Position numbers and translations under genes: made by a program. Under the pieces are notes generated by a model. That model saw only the letters and a program-made list of their open reading frames with translations. It made no database searches and was not told the DNA's origin. Shown piece by piece: positions 1-10,427 of a stretch of 64,000 bases of DNA (position 1 is its first letter; every line of letters starts with the position of its first letter). The stretch is from Hofstenia miamia (Eukaryota; Xenacoelomorpha; Acoela; Hofsteniidae): NCBI GenBank assembly GCA_900660155.1, contig CABFPE010000035.1, forward strand, positions 642,016 to 706,015. Reading direction: 5' to 3'.

Positions 1-139
1 AATTGCTGTAGTGGCTCTACACAAACAATGCACAATAGAAGCTAATCTGTTTTTTCCATGCATTTTCCTTGCATAATTCACTTCTAATGAATAAGTGGTT
101 AACAACTTTAAAGACAAAACTTTGATCCTGCTAAACAAT

Positions 140-425
140 CAAAATTGTAGTTTGCATTTGCATTTCAACGAATCCCAAAAAAATTAGTTTCCTCCTTAGT
201 CTATACATATAAATGTGATGATTGTGAAAAATCATACGTTGGGGAAACAAAGCGACATCTGGGTACAAGAAATTAGGAACATATGAATGGACAACTAAAA
301 TCCGAAATTTTTATGCACAAACATCAACTAAGAGAAGAAAATTTTTATATCCGACTAAGATCAGAACATCATAAAATAGGAGAAGCATTAAAATTAAACA
401 ATCAAACAAAGATCAATTATTGAAT
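140..425 (+). pseudogene. Penelope-like element fragment: GIY-YIG endonuclease domain
   Basis: Reading the frame that starts at 196 gives LVYTYKCDDCEKSYVGETKR, followed by HLGTR, EHMNGQL, EIFMHKHQL and EENF. This is the Cys-rich lead-in and GIY-YIG-type nuclease module found at the C terminus of Penelope-like retroelement polyproteins; here the module's first tyrosine pair reads as Y...SYVGET. The nuclease nicks the target DNA to prime reverse transcription. No reverse-transcriptase part is visible upstream, because the copy is cut near the window edge or 5' truncated. One in-frame stop lies after GTRN, at about 274, so the copy is dead. A close relative with the same order of motifs lies at 32,770-33,020. 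I am confident of the family and less sure of the exact ends. Confidence 0.8.
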
Positions 426-526
426 AAACAACTAAGCATGATATCATTGAATTTATTTTAAAAGCATGCAATATTAAATTATTTAAAATGTAGTCTATTG
501 TAATATATTTAGTTTATGCCGCATAT

Positions 527-573
527 TTGTACTGATGATGTTTTATATCAACGAAACTTTCATAGCGTCTATG

Positions 574-574
<1 letters not shown>
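527..574 (+). ncRNA. Hammerhead-ribozyme-like motif next to the PLE fragment
   Basis: The conserved catalytic boxes occur in order: CTGATGA at 532-538, GAAA at 553-556 and a GTC cleavage triplet at 567-569. Stem I can form between 527-531 and 570-574 (five pairs, two of them G-U). Stem II can form between GTT 540-542 and AAC 550-552, closing a 7-nt loop. Stem III is minimal (AC 556-557 with GT 567-568), as in the minimal hammerheads reported for Penelope-like elements. There is one extra T (539) between the first box and stem II, so activity is doubtful. The position, about 110 bp downstream of a PLE endonuclease and just before a TA repeat, supports the assignment. Confidence 0.5.

Positions 575-576
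<2 letters not shown>

Positions 577-607
<31 letters not shown>
577..607. repeat. (TA)n microsatellite
   Basis: About 15 uninterrupted TA units directly follow the hammerhead-like motif. The short open frame across them is a by-product of the repeat. Confidence 0.95.
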
Positions 608-609
<2 letters not shown>

Positions 610-899
610 TATGAACAAGTGCTAAATAATTATGTTTTACTGTATTTGAAGTTGCCAATGGTTATGAAATATCTATTTCAGAAACTAAAAATGCAATCTT
701 ATGATCGTGGTTTGTAAGTTTAGTTTTAGAGATTTTTCGACACTGTGGTTTAATTATCTATTGGCACGTCTCATTTTTAGTGACTTACAACATTGCTAAA
801 ATCACCATACTTATGTCGAAACTACATTAGGATCACTATATACTCATTGTAGAAATGCTTAGTTTGCTACTATTTGCATCTGCTGAAAGACGTGTTATT

Positions 900-1180
900 T
901 CAGTAATGCAGCCAAACAGATCATTGTAACGTTTTCTTATATGATTTACCTATACTTTATTTGAACAAATTGCAAGTTGCTCAGAATAATGCTGCTAGAC
1001 TGGTCTTCCTCAAGATTTCAAATGATCATGTTATGCCACTTCTCAAGCATCTTCATTGGCTACCTATTTTATATTGAATAAAGTACAAAGTTGCACCACT
1101 TGTTTTTAAATCCCTTAATGGATTGGCATCTACGTATCTCTATAATTTGTACGCTATCAACCGCGGTCTACCACATTGCT
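900..1180 (+). pseudogene. LINE 3' coding remnant (CR1/Rex-type C-terminal domain)
   Basis: A plus-strand frame reads LYDLPILYLNKLQVAQNNAA, then RLVFLKIS, HVMPLLKHLHWLPI and, after one stop codon, IKYKVAPLVFKSLNGLASTY. The pattern 'LQ..QN.AAR' then 'LHWLP...RI.YK' is the well-known domain downstream of the reverse transcriptase in CR1/Rex/Jockey-type LINEs. Only this tail segment survives; no RT block is found upstream. The element is inactive. Confidence 0.75.
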
Positions 1181-2434
1181 TTGTGGACTTTGATGTTAAA
1201 TCTTTATCAATGTTTTTGTAATTCTAGTGAATTATCAAGATCAGCCTTACTTTGATGTGCCCATATTAAACGCATTTGAGCATGATTAAGTGGACCAATT
1301 TATATTTTTGTTCTGAATTCATTTGAATTTGTAAAAAAATTTCTATCTATATATATTATGTAAAATTCATTGTGTAGTGATTATTAAAAGCCATGTAAAT
1401 TCTATTTGACATTATGTTATGAGCTATTCTTATTACGCCTTTACTTAAAATGGCTATTCTTACTAAGTTCTTGACACATTTTATGCTATTCTTATTACGG
1501 TATCTAATTAAGTTCTTAATAAGAATAGTACTTTTATGTGACATGGGAGGGAGTATTATTAGGATACTGTGAATCTTAAATGCGCAAAAGCTTAACTTGT
1601 ATACACACAACTATTAAAAAGTTAATAGCTAAAATTATGCTATTCTAAAATTGAAGATAAAATTAAAAAAAACTAAAACGGACAAAAACTGCTAAGACAA
1701 GTGAAGTTAATTCTTTAAAGTTCGTTTTTTTCATTGCTTCTGCTATTAGTAATATTATTATATAATGAGCCTTGTACATCACAATGCATAAGCTTAAATT
1801 TACTCACAGAGCACTTATAATGTGTGTAGAAACAGCAAATATGCATTTAAGTGCACAAATTAGGCTATTGCCATCTCAAGAAATTTGAATCATTTTAATT
1901 GCACATCACTAAGCGGAGGAAAACTCAATTGATCAACGACATATTATGTAATGGTGAAATGTAAGACCAAACCTTCTGGAAGGGATTGATCTTAGATGCT
2001 TTTCTAGATGATAAAGAAACGTCAGAATTTATTATTTCATTTTCTCACTAATGTATTATTAAATAAACCTAATTTCTTCCTATAAATTACCAGCTTCTGC
2101 GGCTAACAGTAGATGCTGGTACCGTCCCCGGTTTTGACAATTCATTGGAATAACAGAAGATTCATGTAATGATGACAAGTTTTAAACGATTATATTTTGA
2201 TATCAACAAGCAATAAATATTTGATTTCATTCGATTGAATGCCATTTGCATACCAACGCCAAAAGTGGTTTAATCATTATTTATCACATGTAAGCATATA
2301 TGCAGTTCAAGATATTTTCTGTCATTAATCTCAACTCCTTTGAGTTTTCAAAAGATGAAATGCTACTATAAAGTTTTCTAGTTTTGAAAATGCAGTGGAA
2401 ATTCCTATGAAAATATGTTATAAAATAACATATA
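1181..2434. other. Non-coding stretch with a short repeated/inverted motif
   Basis: No gene was recognised. Between about 1420 and 1530 the motif CTATTCTTATTA or a close variant occurs three times in direct orientation and once inverted (TAATAAGAATAG), so the segment can fold into a short hairpin. The rest is AT-rich sequence without visible structure. Confidence 0.5.
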
Positions 2435-2555
2435 CTACACCAAATTGAAAAAGTATGTAAGCATATGTTCTAACAAACTGTTTTGATTTAAATGAGTAGC
2501 TCTAAAAAGAGCTGAATTAGGTGTGGGGCCAAGGAAAGAATTCGGTGACGCATCA

Positions 2556-3114
2556 CTATATGGAAAAGATTTCTGGAAGCTGATTGCAAGAACATAAATC
2601 AGGCAAATATATGGTCTCATCAACTGGCTGGTGAATTTTCCCACTGTAGTTTGGAAGAAAGAGGCTCGCCGAAGATAAGGAGGGCGTCTTTTCCATTGGA
2701 GATTGAGACACAGAAGTGTCTGTCTGATTGAGACACAGAAGTGTCTGTCTGTCTCTGGTCTAATTGAAGATTTTCCAAAGTAATAAAATTGCTTGGAACT
2801 TTCTTCTGCTTGCGTCTCCTTATCGGCCTAAATTGATAACATGGATAGGCTATTCTGTGCTTTGCCTTTAAAATTCTGGCCTTATCATAATACGTTGCTA
2901 CTACGTTCTTCGGAAGGCGTTTCCACTCTGCTCCGAGCAGCTTACTTAATTCTGCATGATTCAATGATGCATTCATTTGCGATATTTCTTCGCGCCTTTC
3001 GCTTGACCAAATCATAAAGGCATTCAATGGTCTCTTAATGTGTACGTTATCAGACGACAAAGACGCTAGTTTCATCAAGGAAACCATTTCAAATGAGTTC
3101 ATTAGTTGATGCAT
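2556..3114 (-). CDS. Sox-family HMG-box transcription factor, single exon, tail frame altered
   Basis: The open frame 3114-2620 encodes 164 residues. Residues about 24-103 are a complete HMG box of Sox type: RPLNAFMIWS (canonical RPMNAFMVW), then LNHAELSKLLGAEWKRL, a YYDKA/LKAKH helix and YPCYQFRP, ending in the basic run RRRKQKK that would serve as nuclear import signal. Such proteins bend DNA at ACAAT-like sites. No intron interrupts the box, as in many SoxB genes, but the subgroup cannot be assigned. A perfect 25-bp tandem duplication (2701-2725, 2726-2750) shifts the frame. With one unit the protein would run on as SPMEKTPSLSSASLF to a stop at 2556-2558, and with two it ends at 2620 with an unrelated tail. 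The true start may be Met10 (3087) or Met14 (3075), because a TATA box lies only a few bases before Met1. Expression is unproven. Confidence 0.85.
2701..2750. repeat. Perfect 25-bp tandem duplication inside the Sox coding region
   Basis: Two identical 25-bp units lie head to tail. Each contains the hairpin AGACACAGAAGTGTCT. Since 25 is not a multiple of three, the second unit is read in a different frame and displaces the downstream C-terminal frame. Confidence 0.95.
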
Positions 3115-3116
3115 CG

Positions 3117-3305
3117 CCTTATATACATTTATTCTCCAATCAGCTGTTGATTAAATTTTATTAATTGCGCGTCTTAATCAAGAGCAGCGTTGGTAATCAA
3201 TTGCGGTTGAAACAATTTACCGCGCACTCCCGCTATCACAGTCTTCTACTTCCCGTAGTTCGACGGCATCAAGAGGGCGGTTGATAATCGACTGTCGTTG
3301 ATTAA
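3117..3305 (-). promoter_or_regulatory. Probable Sox promoter: TATA box, inverted CCAAT, E-box and TTGATTAA cluster
   Basis: On the minus strand TATATAAGG lies at 3125-3117. A CCAAT pentamer (plus strand, 3137-3141) and a CAGCTG E-box (3141-3146) are just upstream. A start of transcription about 30 bp from the TATA box would fall near 3095, downstream of Met1. Farther upstream, TTGATTAA or its complement occurs exactly at 3147-3154, 3174-3181 and 3298-3305, with variants at 3194-3202 and 3281-3291. These cores suit homeodomain-type factors. The 3165-3350 stretch is visibly richer in G+C and CpG than its surroundings. Confidence 0.55.
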
Positions 3306-5673
3306 ATAGTCATTTGGCGAATTCTTATGAGCCGGCATAAAAAAGCGCTGGCTATGAGTCAAACACATGTATATAAAAATTTGAATGACACATAAAAATT
3401 CAATGAGCAGAATATAAAATTTGAAATTATTTTTGAGCTATTTTGGATTTTCCATACAGTGTTAATTAATTATTTATTAACTATTTTTAATAGGTAGGTG
3501 TTTTGAAAACATCCTGAAATGAAGTTATCCTCTATCAGTAATAGCAAGCAATTGATAACTAGTGCTACTGCTCAATTGCCTTTAGCCGAAGATGTAACAC
3601 AATCTTGGAGAATGCTATTTAAATCATTAACTCAGCCAGGGACAAAGCGAAAGATCACTTAATGTCCTTTTTTACAAAGATAAGTAAAATCACATAGGTG
3701 GTTCACAAATGAGTCTGGTAAGGAGACCATTATATAATATTCATGATTTTATATCATGATATTTTTATATCAAGATACATTGTAATCTTGATCCACCAGC
3801 TTAAGCGATGGTTCATTTATTATTTGTTTTAATTAAGGTTTTTTCATCAGCACTGTGCTCGCCTTCTGATTGATATTTATTGTCATCAGAGGAAATATTG
3901 CTTTTATTACTACTGATATCATCATCAGTGGATTCCATCATCTGTTTTGCTTCGCTTCACCCATTTAGAATAAATCTTTTTCAAATTATGATTTGTTTAA
4001 AACAGAAATGCTTGACAGGTAAAGAGATAATGTTCTTAGCGGCCATTGGAGCTTGAGTTTACCATAGCATCTTCACATTGTCATTTGCTTGGGTAATGAT
4101 TCCAGAAGATGGTTCGAACAATCCAAATGTTACATCAGTTTGGAATAAGTTCTTCTGTTTATTCTTGGGTAATTTTCTTATATTTATCACAGTAGGCATT
4201 AATATAAATAATGGCTTCCACAAATCCGAACACAATATTGCCTGTACATTGTTGATTTAATGCCTAAGATGGCAAATCGGTTCCAGAAAACTTACCAAGG
4301 TGCATGATTTTGCCTAAAGGACAGTTGATCCTGCACTAAACAAATTAGTAATCCTTCGTACTTTGACATTTAAAACTTCTAAAATAAACCTTTTGCTGAT
4401 ATGAATTATGGTTTCACTTTATGATTGTGCATGTTCATTGACGCCGGAAGCTCTTCAACATTAACGAGCTAAACCTCATGACTATTTACATACTTTGTAT
4501 ATATTTTTTAATTTTTTATTTTATACCGACCTAGTGATTTGATTTATTTTCTTATGAACTATTGATGTAATTTAACTGCACATATAGCGCGCTATTTTAT
4601 TGGTATATATTATTTCTTAAACAATGCAGCTTACCACTATTTTTCCAGAATCCTTATGAAATAATCAAAAATCAATTTTTATTTCCCAATTTTGTAATGG
4701 CTTTGCTCATGAAGAAACTACTTCAAAAGTTCTTGAGCAAACTGAAATTAATCAAGGTTGGCATGTCGTAGGATAGGACACATAGATTGTATTTGCAAAT
4801 CTGAACATATGGATAGTATGCATATAAATTATTAACACTGAAGTTCGCAGAATGTCTATTTAGAACTGGGTTTTTGTCCGTACAATGAACTCTTGATAAT
4901 TCAGGCCTTTATTGTTCAGTTTTCAAATGAACAATATTTTCATAAAACTTTTCCATGAAATAACTAAAAATTGTGTAGCAGAGCCGTCAAAGTGATTTAA
5001 CAAGCACCAGTTGGTAACACTATTTACTAATAAAATTTTGTATTTCACATGCTAGACTGACCTAATGCTTTGATGCCTTTTCTTATGGATGTTGTCTAAT
5101 TGCACATAAAACAATGCTTTATTCATACAACCATAATTCTTTAAGTCTCACCCTGGCCGAGTTTACAAATATTATGTTTTTTTATGGACACTATTTCGGT
5201 AGAGATGTAGATCTTGATGACCTGAAGTAAATGGTACCTTTTTCCAATAAAAATATGTTGCTATGCCAATGACCGACATCTTGGATTTGGGCTTGGCCTT
5301 TTTTTCAAAAAGTTCCGAATCAAGATCTGACTACTTTGGATACAACTAAGCATGTACTAATCCAATATGGAACTGGAATTCCTTTCAGTGAGATGTTTAT
5401 CCAATTTCTCAGGGAGGATCTGATATTATCCTCTGTCTGCCAATTTCCATAAAAACAATGTAAGAGAGATTCTCAATAATGCCTTGCGGGCTCAAGCGGG
5501 TGATTTTTTTATATTTTCATAATTCAACTAGATTTTGGTGATGAATAAAATGTTTATTTCATTCTGCTTAAATGTTGCTGCTGAGCTGAACTGCTTTGCA
5601 AGTCTCAGGCACCCACAATTTCCTTCTTCTCAGAAATGCCTGTTTATTATACAATTTAATTAGATTCTAATCA
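3306..5673. other. AT-rich non-coding stretch with old internal repeats
   Basis: No convincing gene was found. A 46-codon open frame near 3520 (starting MKLSSISNSK) and a 60-codon frame at 4078 match nothing I know. The segments near 4527-4590 and 5055-5120 resemble each other (GACCTA.TG.TTTGAT, TTTTCTTATG, then TGCACATA), about 525 bp apart. The segment 4621-4860 resembles 14,886-15,140. Confidence 0.45.
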
Positions 5674-5860
5674 ATGGGCTGTTTCTCAAGTTGTCAAGAT
5701 TCAGAGGATATCACTTCCTCAGAGCTCAGAAAATCTTCCCGCCAAGGTTGTATAGATTGGCACTGTACTACAATCTTCTTTGCATTCTTCATTGGTACTT
5801 TTGGAGTATTTTACTTGGCTTTTCAATATGGTGACCCCAGAAGATACAAATCCGTTACCA
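5674..5860 (+). pseudogene. SLC44 / choline-transporter-like N-terminal exon, joined to a LINE
   Basis: The frame starts MGCFSSCQDSED and continues GCIDWHCTTIFFAFFIGTFG, VFYLAFQYGDPRRYKS. This matches the start of SLC44 (CTL) membrane transporters: an MGC-rich head, a C(T/I)D-x-C motif, a first membrane helix (about residues 33-50) and the conserved GDPRR just after it. In family members GDPRR is followed by a (T/S)D..G..CG segment, which is missing here. After residue 62 the frame runs into unrelated sequence that belongs to the downstream LINE, and the frame closes at 5937. Either a LINE inserted into the gene's first coding exon, or this is an exon copy trapped by the LINE. A possible splice acceptor (TTTAATTAG) precedes the ATG. 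No other SLC44 exon was recognised in the window. Confidence 0.65.
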
Positions 5861-6019
5861 AGGGGGTTGCCGTGGCAGCCCCCGGAACGCAAGAAACCAG
5901 CATTGCGGCAAATGCTGTTCTCCTTGGTATGCTCTAGGTCCTCCCATAGGTTATACACTGCTGACGTTTTCGAAACATCCTATTCTGGTTTATATTGGTT
6001 TCTTCTGATAATCATAGCT

Positions 6020-6046
6020 GGTGATGTCGAAACAAACCCTGGACCA
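6020..6046 (+). other. 2A ribosome-skipping motif GDVETNPGP within the LINE
   Basis: The motif is a perfect D(V/I)ExNPGP consensus. In known 2A peptides the ribosome fails to form the last Gly-Pro bond, releasing the upstream peptide and continuing translation. It is preceded directly by the hydrophobic run YSGLYWFLLIIIA, as in LINE 2A sequences reported from sea urchins and other marine animals, where the upstream segment can act as a signal peptide. It lies at residue 81 of the frame opened at 5780, or at residue 37 if Met45 (within LRQMLFSLV) is the element's start. Confidence 0.85.
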
Positions 6047-9034
6047 ACTACAAAGTCAAGTTGTAGTTCCGATTACAATGATGATACGCCTATTACACAG
6101 CTAACAGTCGATCAGCTAAAATCTCTATTTGGCATCAACGTGCTTAACAAGAAATCGAAAATTTGAAAATAGAAAATGCAAGACTCCAACAAGAATTGGT
6201 CTAGATGAAGAAAACTGTTAATGTGAAAACTAATGCAATTCCTAATGCGACGCCTCCCGCATCTGCTGAAGAAACTCACTCAATTTATAGGATTCGGATA
6301 AACGGTGTGAAAGAACAGTTCAGTACACTCAAGCCTTATGAATGATGGAACAAAGACTTTGAGACTGTTAATAGCATCTTTGATCACATCTGATGTGGAG
6401 ATACTCAGACTACCAACATCTTTCGTCGAGGTAAATTTCAAGTCAATACAAACAGAACTTTAGTAGTTGAGCTACATTCAGTTTGGGACCGTCGCAAGAT
6501 TCTCAGTTCTACACACAAATTAAAAAATTACAAACCAGCTATGTACATAAATCCAGATTACTCATTTTCTCAATGCACATTGGAAAGACTGTTTGAAGAA
6601 ACGTAGAGAACTTATTAATTCCGGTATATCTTCAAGTGATCAAAAAATCAAGGCGCTAAAACTATTTCATAATGATGTTGAGGTCCAGGTAAATGAGACT
6701 GTAGAGAGCAACAATACGGCAGCTGCATTGCATCAAAAATAATTTTGCAATCATCCACCACATCATCTGCTATCAACTTACTCTGTTTTAACGTTTATAG
6801 TATAGTTTGCTAAGTAGAGAAAGTAGAATTGTTTTTTCTAATGCCATTGCTAATTGCAACTATGATATCATATGTTTGACCGAAACTTGGCTCTTAAAGG
6901 ACATCTCGAACTCTGAACCCTACCTACCAATGTATGATATCCTTAGGTGTGATCGTTTAACTTGGAGTGACGGCATTTCAGTCCACAGTGGAGGTTTAAT
7001 TGGCATAAGAGACACAGTGACTTTTTTCCGAAGCAAATTTGAACCATTCTATCCTTGGTATCCCTGAAGCAGTCATGGCATGCAAGTGCTCAATTTCGGT
7101 TGGTTTCACACTTCTGGTTGCATTATACAACCCACCAGATGAGAGTCCTTATAGATGGTCTGTGCCACAGTTTAAAACTCTCCTTCAAAGAGTTGTAACA
7201 AATGGGTAGGACTGCATTAACACCATAATAGTTGGCGATTTAAACCTCCCCAAGATTGATTGGTCAATCATGTCAAGCAACGACTCTTATGAAAATTATC
7301 TTCAGGAACTATTGGATCAGTATGAATACACTCAATATGTGGATTTCTCAACTAGAGGACTGAATACTGTTGATGTAGTTCTAATCAAATCTGACCAACC
7401 AATTATTGATATTTGCACTGACCTGAAACTTTATTCTAACTTCAGCCTTCACATGAAACACTGTTCAGATCATTTTCCGGTACATCTTTCCTTGGAATCC
7501 AATTTCATTCCAGCAATACCAACCACAACCAAGAGATTCAGCTATAGTCTTGCTGACTATGACAGACTTAACTCCTGTCTAAGCAAGGACCCTTCATACC
7601 TCCAGATTTCAGAGATCCTAACCTATGTACAAAAACATGGTACAAATGGTTAACTAAACACATGAAGAAATGCATTCCTCTCAAAACTTGTCATAGAATC
7701 AAACTGCAGCCTTGGATTTCTCAACAAACATCGTATAAAATGGAACATTCAGCAAAGGTTTTGCAAATCGCATACTGCTCACCTTGAAAATAAGATTGAG
7801 TTTCTAAATGACGAGATCAAGATATCCACCAAACTAAATCAAGCGAATTATGAAACAAGCCTTTTTGCTGATTGTAATATAGGTAAATTTTACAAATATT
7901 TCAAGTCTCTGTGGAAGGCTTCTTCAAACACACCTTCCACCATCACATACAATTGTGTAAATGCTGTGGACGCTGTAGATAAAACAAACCTGTTCAACGA
8001 GTATTTTTCATCAGTATTTAGTCCATCTCTAGATATTCATTTAGATACTAGCTCACCTGAGCCAAGCAGTGTTATCAATGACTACAATGTATCTGTGGAG
8101 GTGGTTAGTGCTATTCTTGATAAATTAAATATATCAAGATCTCAGGGTCCGGATCTGCTCCCACCATCACTATTTAAGCATCTTTCAACCACAATTACAT
8201 CACTTTCAAACTTATTCTGCATTGCAAAGGAAAATAATATCTTTCCAAATATATGGAAGCACTCCCATATCTCACCGCGGTATAAGAAGGGAAACAAACA
8301 GACCATTAAGGACCACTATTGGCCAATTGTGCTTCTCTCAGTACCAGGCACAGTCTTCAAAAGATGCGTCTTCAATTCCTTATATCCTTTGTAGCTTCTA
8401 AAATCAACCAAGGCCAATTTGGATTTCTACGATGAAGATCAATCATAACACAATTACTCTCATATCTGGATGACATATACAGGGGATTGGAAAACGCAAC
8501 ACAACAAATTGATGCTGTTTATCTGGATTTCACAAAGGCTTTTGACAGCATTGATCAATCCATTTTACTAAATAAGCTATATAAGCTTAGAGTATGTGGG
8601 ACTGTGTTTAACATAAACTACCTTCAGGATTGCTTTCAAACTGTAAAGGTTGATGGCCATAGTTCGATGTCTGTACTCAACGTTTCAAGTGGAGTACCAC
8701 AGGGATCCATCCTGGGTCCTTTGCTTTTCTTGGTCTTTATAAATGACCTTGCCGATAGTGCTATCACTAGTACAAAGCTAAAGCTGAGATTTCAAGTGGA
8801 ATAACATTTAGTTTCAACAGCGAAACTAATGCAAGAATTAATAGCAAGTTAGTAAGATCAAATGAACTTTTAATGGATTAACATGAGGCCTGTAACCCAA
8901 ATAGCATTAGTTGGACCAATGAGTGGCTGTTACTATTTGTAGAAGTAATGAGAAAAAGAGAACGTTTTCAAATATGCTCTGTAAGGACTGAAATTTTTAG
9001 TAACTTCTCAGAGGTTGAACAGTAAGGACCTCAA

Positions 9035-9218
9035 CACAGAATTCTCTGCGATTCTACTTGCGTCCACAGAGTTCTCTTCAATACTACTTGCGTCCAGAAT
9101 TCTTGGCTGTTATTCAATAATTTCATCCAGAATTCTCTGTAATTCTACTTGCGTCCACAGAATTCTCTTTGATTCTACTTGCGTCCACAGAATTCTCTGT
9201 ATTGCTTGAATACTCGTC
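9035..9218. repeat. Minisatellite of about six 30-bp units
   Basis: Units follow the pattern CACAGAATTCTCT, N4-5, TTCTACTTGCGTC, starting at 9035, 9065, 9095, 9128, 9156 and 9186. Units 1, 2 and 5 are 30 bp, unit 4 is 28 bp, and the third and sixth are diverged. Each unit has a GAATTC or one-base variant. It interrupts the LINE between its RT and tail domains. Confidence 0.9.
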
Positions 9219-10427
9219 CAAAACTAATTGCTGTCCAAAGTCACTGAAAACCCCTGTAAGTATTGCGTCAAATAAAGTTTCTATTCAGTTAACAATAAAG
9301 AATTTGCATGTGCAGACTTATTATATTTTACTAATCAATATTATAAGTGGCATAACCATAACAGATAAATTGTACAGAAAAGATTAAAGCATCACACAAT
9401 AATTGTTTTAATAGCAAAATTTCATATATTTAACCCAAGTTCATCCAAAAACTAGGGCTTAGGGTAAGAAGCCTCTTTGGGTAATAAAACTTAACAAGAA
9501 AGAAATGACTTCATATTTCCTAGCTAACCCAAAAGCAAGCTTTTCACCTCATTGTGAAAAGGACCTTGGAATATACATCGATCATACTCTTAAATGGAAT
9601 ACTCACATAAAGACCAAATGTTCTAAGGCAAATAAAACTTTTCACATGATACGGCGAAATTGTTTCCCCAAAATCAGCATCAAGTTGAAGCTTGAATTAT
9701 ATAAATCCATGATTGTGCCTATACTTTTATTTGGTTCATGTTGCTTGTGTCCTTCTAAGTTGGGTTTGTGACGCTTAGAGCAGATTCAACATCGAATCAC
9801 TAAGTGGATATTTGGGCCAATAACGGAATACCTGGACAGACTAACATCACTCAACTAACTTCCAGTCTCATTGCATCTACAACTAAATGACATTCTTACT
9901 CTGTCAGCGATCATTTTAGGTAGATATAATCTAAACTGGTTCGATTATCTAACGTTTCAACCCAGTTATTCTACACGCTCGGAGTCTCAGATTATTTTTA
10001 AGCTACCCCGAATAAAGCATAAACTAAGCGCATCAAATTTCAGGTACAGAATTCTTGGTTTAGTAAATTTTCTTCCTCTGGAGCTTGATTTCTTTAATCC
10101 TGTTAATTTGAAAAAGCACTTGCTTCTGTTCTTCTCTGGTACTAATTTGTGCAGTCATTTAATGAGCTTATCTCTTGCAGCAGAATTATGGCTTGCCACT
10201 GTTCCTCATGTCGTAGTTTTCCTGTAAATTTATCTCAGTACCTACCATAGTTCGTGGTTGTAAAGAGTGACAGTAAAATCGTGCTAACCATCAATCTCAA
10301 ATATATATCAGTGTAATTACAGCTTCGCAACACCTTCGGTGTCACCCCTTCAAGTAGACGTCCCTCATTTTACTTCGGTTCGATAGTGCTAAATGTTTTT
10401 TCTTTTTCTTTTAACTACTTGTTAACT

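Larger units (their letters stand above)
5860..10427 (+). mobile_element. Non-LTR retrotransposon (CR1-like) with N-terminal 2A peptide, decayed
   Basis: Parts lie in order: a hydrophobic lead and 2A motif (5937-6046); an ORF1-like RNA-binding region (about 6280-6700, with IRINGVKE, LVVELHSVWDRRKIL, LKNYKPAMYINPDYS); an apurinic-type endonuclease (6807-7500, with CLTETWL, HSGGLIGIRD, SDHFPVHLSL); reverse transcriptase (7966-8804, with YLDFTKAFDSID and SSGVPQGSILGPLL); and the post-RT domain (9505-10,227, with CEKDLGIYIDHTLKWNTHI). The catalytic (Y/F)ADD box expected near 8800 is not seen. A roughly 500-bp foreign stretch with a minisatellite separates RT from the tail domain. Numerous stops and frame changes make it inactive. 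Its 5' limit is set by loss of SLC44 similarity at 5860; its 3' limit is the tail of the next LINE. Confidence 0.85.
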
